64,000 nucleotides of DNA from Phoronis australis (taxonomy: Eukaryota; Phoronida; Phoronidae), in contig NMRA01000126.1 of NCBI GenBank assembly GCA_002633005.1, positions 16,979 through 80,978 of the forward strand, given 5' to 3'. Both the position numbers and the translations under genes were made by a program. Shown piece by piece: positions 59,701 through 64,000 of this stretch. The stretch's first letter is position 1. Every line of letters starts with the position of its first letter. The notes under the pieces are model-generated. The model saw nothing but the letters and a program-made list of their open reading frames with translations, was not told the origin of the DNA and ran no database searches.

Positions 59701-60030
59701 ACATAGAAACTATATAAGCAATTCTGGCATAAAAAGTGACACAGTGCCTCCAAGTTCTTGTTAAGCGCACGTGCATTTTGCAATAAATGATTGGTTTCAA
59801 AATAATCTTTGTTTTTATTCGATCGCAATCACCCAGGCTAAAATAAACCAACAAAAGTTAAAATTTAGGTAGAAACGAATCACCACCTCCGACGAGTTGA
59901 ATGTTCTAATCTCAAGTGCACTCACTTGCTCCCTGTTGCAGCTCTTTTAAGAGAAACGAGAACGCTTCCAATACAAGTTTCCTGAAAGCGCCCCACTACT
60001 TTTTCCGAAAATCCCTCTTGGTAGTAGTAT
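56800..60030. other. No gene recognised
   Basis: AT-rich with short frames only. No tandem array or long inverted repeat was noticed. Confidence 0.45.
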
Positions 60031-60036
60031 TAATAG

Positions 60037-60350
60037 TGGTGGTAGCGGTAGTAGTAGTGGCAATGGCAGTGGCAGTGTTAGTGGCAGTGACAGTAGCAGT
60101 GGCATTGAATTGCAGTGGCAATGGCAGTGGCAGTGTTAGTGGCAGTGACAGTAGCAGTGGCACTGAATTGCAGTGGCAGTGGCAGTAGTAGCGGTAGTAG
60201 TGGCGGAGGCGGTGATAGGGGTAGCAATGGCAGTGGAAGTGTCAGTTGCAGTGGCAGTGTTAGTGGCAGTGTTAGTGGCAGTGACAGTAGCAGTGGCATT
60301 GAATTGCAGTGGCAATGGCAGTGGCAGTGTTAGTGGCAGTGACAGTANTA
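60037..60350. repeat. GGCAGT-type minisatellite with ~58-bp higher-order unit
   Basis: Hexamer-like AGTGGC/AGTGTT/AGTGAC units form a longer unit bounded by ATGGCAGTGGCAGTGTTAG, with starts at 60,063, 60,121 and 60,315. It translates to Gly-Ser-rich frames in every phase, and the 58-bp period breaks any one frame, so I do not treat it as coding. An N is at 60,348. Confidence 0.85.
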
Positions 60351-60596
60351 TCAGTTTTAGTAGCTGTGATTGGTCGAAATCAAAATTTACATTTATATAG
60401 GCTTCGCACCAGCATTAAAGAAGCCACGGAGAAATCTCTACGCCCGGGTGAATAATTATTGGCAAGTCTCCACCTGAATCGCCCTTCCTACAACTATACA
60501 CTACCAAGAGCACCTAAACAAATTAATAGAACAGCCAGAGTGTAAAGCTCTGGAATAGATTGATACTAGTAGGATGATAATATTGCTTTATAAAGA

Positions 60597-60597
<1 letters not shown>

Positions 60598-60652
<55 letters not shown>

Positions 60653-60669
60653 CTACCACCACCACCACC
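60598..60669. repeat. (ATC)18 then (ACC)n trinucleotide repeats
   Basis: Uninterrupted ATC units at 60,598-60,651, then CACTACC and ACC units to about 60,669. Confidence 0.95.
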
Positions 60670-60925
60670 ATTGTTGTCGCCGTCGTCTTGCATAAGTTGC
60701 TATAGCAAAAATATTGCTATTGCTGTTACAATTGTCTCGCTTGCTAATTTTCACTTTGTTGCTGCTGGCAACATTGTTACATACGACATTTACATTGAGG
60801 ATCTAGGTTAACACTTTCTGTATGTCTTAAATTCTTGTTGCATAGCATAACTTTTACCTAATCCCCGTATCCTTCATTTTCAAGTCTTCTTTCTTGTTTC
60901 TAATGAACCTACAAGCCTTACCCGT

Positions 60926-61625
60926 AGTTTGTACAATAATAAAGAACGCGCTGATTCATAACAACAGATTAATATAGAGTAAATTTGTGTCTTGAGTACT
61001 GAGGGCTTGTATGCAAGAAAGTGTAGTAGAAATAGATAGAATACATTAAGCTTTTAGTTTTGTGTATTGTGCTAACTAAATAGTTAGAAGTACATATACA
61101 ATTGGTGTATTATAATTCATCAAGTCTCTTTTCTTCTTTTCAATCCTAACGCCCCGTGTCACCGTCTTGCGGTTAACTGGTTGGGCGAGCAAAGAAACAA
61201 CATAGCAGACGACTTTCACAGTTATTATCGAGCGCATAAATTTTATGTAACCGAGCCCAGGACAGGTAACCGAGCCCAAGACAGCTGCACTATATCATCT
61301 ACATGGGGTGGGTGATTAGAAAGCATCATCTTTTCAACATTTCTTTTCTGAGACCCGTTTTCGCGTGGACAAATAACCGCTTTAAACGGTGTCGTGGTGT
61401 GCAGTGATTTGCTGAAAAATGTTCGTGTATTGTTATTACATTCCAGAGTCTAGCGACTTTAACATCACTCTACAACTATGTTTTGAACGTAAATTTTATA
61501 CTTTCATTTCCTTAAAATCTGAAACCTCGAAACTCGACCACGGTTTCAATTTCATGGATAATATTCTCTCTGTCGGACATGGACGCTATCTGACGTTCCA
61601 AGATCCGTGGAGTAAATGTTCATGA
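60926..61625. repeat. Duplicated segment, copy 1
   Basis: About 97% identical to 63,323-64,000 in direct orientation (offset 2,397-2,398 bp). Starts AGTTTGTACAATAATAAAGA. Includes an 18-20-bp internal direct repeat (GTAACCGAGCCCAGGACAG twice, about 61,248-61,285). Short frames in it are not conserved as protein between the copies. Confidence 0.9.
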
Positions 61626-62274
61626 TTGAATTGACTCAATCGGAACCTGGAACTTGGAATCACTAACTCTGTTACTGGATTTAAGAACCTGCAGTCTGTC
61701 GGATGTGTCAGTCTTGATTCACCCTCAAGCGGTCCACTGTTTTTTGGTTTCGTTCTTGCACCGACGCTGATACGCCCAATGAGTGCGAACGGCGCAAAAC
61801 AAAGAAGAAAGCCGATTCAATCTACAAAAGCAAAATCCAATGTTGGTGACACTGTTTTGTAAAATAAATATATAAACAAATTTTACTGGAAATGTTATGG
61901 AAAACATTTATCTAGATCTTAAATTTTAGACTTCAAGTTTACGTATAACAAACAAAATGTTCACAATATCGCTCCTCCTCTACGCCACCAGAATGTAACA
62001 CTTATGTTTCCAAACTAGTTTTGCTAATTAACGAACTTGATAAATTCACTAACTTGGCATCTTTTGATATGTAAACAACGACTTATTACGTCCCACACGA
62101 TTTCAAAGTACCTTAGTGTTCACAGCTTTACACGACGATATTAGGAACTAAGTGAAGCCCCTTGGTTATTTCTACCATCATTCTACGTAGCAAACTTAGT
62201 TTTCAGTTTGAAGTAGTCAATATTCCGCTATTTTTGCTCAATATTATGTTTTGCTTAAGTAAGTCATTGCTGTA

Positions 62275-62517
62275 CAGTGGCAGATCTACGATTTCAGTAA
62301 GGGGGGGGGGTTTAGGATTCGAGAGAATCCGAGGCGCGTAGCGCCGAGGAGAAGGAAGGTCGCGAGAGGGTTTCCCTCCTCCCGTGTAAGATTTTTTGGG
62401 ATTTTTAGTAGCTAATTTCGTTTTTCTGGCGATTTTTTCCAGTTCTTATTTTTGATCCTGTCCCGAGGGGGGGTTTAAACCCCCTGAACCCCCCCCTGTA
62501 GATCCGCATCTGCACTG
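62275..62517. mobile_element. 243-bp MITE with CAGTG termini
   Basis: Left end CAGTGGCAGATCTAC, right end (reversed) CAGTGCAGATGCGGATCTAC. G- and C-runs lie just inside both ends, and TA flanks both sides (62,273-62,274 and 62,518-62,519). Non-coding. Confidence 0.75.
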
Positions 62518-63322
62518 TATAGTGAAAGCCTGAACATAATAGTTCGCTTTCTAGGTTACTTATTTGTATTTAATGTATTTTGATTTATTTGTAACAATGA
62601 AAAAATATTCCGCTATAGGATATGACTTCGTCGCGTGCCCCTTTAAGACCAGGCGGGCATGATGCTGGACTCTTAGACTGGAGTTTAGTCCCCTCATATT
62701 AGAATTTCGGTTGCCTCCGTGAAGGTCTTAGCACGAGGGCCATGAACTTCAGTTTTGAACATCGTGTCAGGTGCGTAGGGCAGAGATTGGAGCTGGATCG
62801 TGGTTCGGTACCGGAATTAAGAGGTCCGGTCATGAAATGGGTCCCATGTCCTGACCTTGAATTTAAATCGGATTCGCAGAAAGAACACAAGAATGTGCCG
62901 ATACATCCATGTTTGATCACGAACGCATGTCTGTACACTTTGCTGTCAAACAAAATTTAATTGTGTCAAATTAAAGCCTTAAGCGCCATAAGGGCAATAA
63001 TGACCTCCAAAGAGCCCAGTTTATTCGCTATAATTGGTGTGTTTACTTGCATTCGAAGTTTTCTGTTTGTTTATCGCTAAGCATACTATCGAGTTACACC
63101 TTGCTATTTACTTGACTGGAAGAGGCCATATGACATTTGCAGTTAAATCAACCTTTTTGTTAAGTGGAGAAATGACAAAGGGACAAAAATCGTGTTGATT
63201 TTGAATGCCTTCAAGTGCTCGAAATACTTTCTTTCAACTAACTTTTAACAATGTCAATAATTTCTAAAAATCTCGAAGCACGTGTTGCAGTCTAATGGAA
63301 TTTACGTACTATAAAGCCCTAN

Positions 63323-64000
63323 AGTTTGTACAATAATAAAGAACGCGCTGATTCATAACAACAAAGTAATATAGAGTAAATTTGTGTCTTGAGTACTGAG
63401 GGCTTGTATGCAAGAAAGTGTAGTTAGAAATAGATAGAATACATTAAGCTTTTAGTTTTGTGTATTGTGCTAACTAAATAGTTAGAAGTACATATACAAT
63501 TGGTGCATTATAATTCATCAAGTCTCTTTTCTTCTTTTCAATCCAAACGCCCCGTGTCACCGTCTTGCGGTTAACTGGTTGGGCGAGCAAAGAAACAACA
63601 TAGTAGACGACTTTCACAGTTAATATCGAGCGTATAAATTTTATGTAACCGAGCCCAGGACCGGTAACCGAGCCCAAGACAGCTGCACCATATTATCTAC
63701 ATGGGGTGGGTGATTAGAAAGCATCATCTTTTCAACATTTCTTTTCTGAGACCCGTTTTCGAGTGGACAAATAACCGCTCTAAACGGTGTCGTGGTGTGC
63801 AGTGATTTGCTGCAAAATGTTCGTGTATCGTTATTACATTCCAGAGTCTAGCGACTTTAACATCTAAAACTATGTTTTGAACTTAAATTTTATACTTTCA
63901 TTTCCTTAAAATCCGGAACCTCGAACCTCGACCACGGTTTCAATTCCATGGATAATATTCTCTCTGTCGAACATGGACGCCAGCTAACCTTCCAAGATCC
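63323..64000. repeat. Duplicated segment, copy 2 (runs off the window)
   Basis: Matches 60,926 onward. The first matching base is immediately after the N at 63,322, and similarity continues to the window end. A 4-bp deletion near 63,865 relative to copy 1 destroys the plus-strand frame. Confidence 0.9.

Noticed and set aside
60115-60333. Gly-Ser repeat protein frames, and Leu/Pro-rich frames on the other strand
   Set aside because: Simple translation of an AGTGGC minisatellite with a 58-bp period; every phase is open.
61076-61279. 67-codon minus-strand frame kept in both copies of the duplication
   Set aside because: Starts with TTG, and all six differences between the copies are non-synonymous, so no sign of coding constraint.
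61419-61625. 68-codon plus-strand frame in duplication copy 1
   Set aside because: Copy 2 has a 4-bp deletion and a stop in the same place; not preserved.

Overview
The window is metazoan nuclear DNA. It has spliced genes with GT-AG introns, AT-rich intergenic DNA, many decayed transposons and a few single N bases from a draft assembly. Gene content (an achaete-scute factor, a regulator of calcineurin, a CAML/GET2 homologue, a P2X7-tail-like zinc-binding domain) and a Penelope-like retroelement fit an invertebrate, perhaps a marine deuterostome. The species cannot be fixed from the sequence alone.

Layout. 1-304 (minus): 5' part of a gene for a protein with a P2X7 intracellular-tail-like Cys motif, cut by the window edge. 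305-19,950: no gene I can name, but dense repeats: a ~175-bp tandem array (636-1632), a degenerate 25-30-bp minisatellite (7080-7900), a dead Penelope-like element with a tRNA-derived SINE behind it (13,122-14,625), scattered copies of a dispersed repeat, a foldback element (16,072-16,784) and a perfect 36-bp palindrome (17,574-17,609). 19,956-31,328: a divergent gene pair. CAMLG/GET2 (minus, intronless) and RCAN (plus, four coding exons over 10 kb) have start codons 331 bp apart across a promoter with a CRE and an ETS site. RCAN introns 2 and 3 carry a 2-kb element with a 451-bp higher-order tandem repeat, an older relative of it, a pogo-like MITE and a 416-bp foldback. 31,329-32,690 is probable RCAN 3' UTR. 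32,700-39,600: no named gene; MITEs and short palindromes. 39,640-43,826 (minus): achaete-scute homologue (ASCL), with a TATA box, an uninterrupted CDS, and a predicted 2.6-kb intron just after the stop codon. 43,830-64,000: no confident gene; foldback MITEs, microsatellites, a miRNA-like long hairpin (56,671-56,763), and a ~680-bp duplication whose second copy begins exactly at an N and runs off the right edge.

How the genes relate. The most suggestive point is CAMLG beside RCAN. CAML was first described as a modulator of calcium signalling upstream of NFAT, and is also the GET2-like receptor for tail-anchored protein insertion. RCAN binds and regulates calcineurin. Here they share one short promoter. 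ASCL, a proneural bHLH factor, stands alone in a large AT-rich neighbourhood, as developmental regulators often do.
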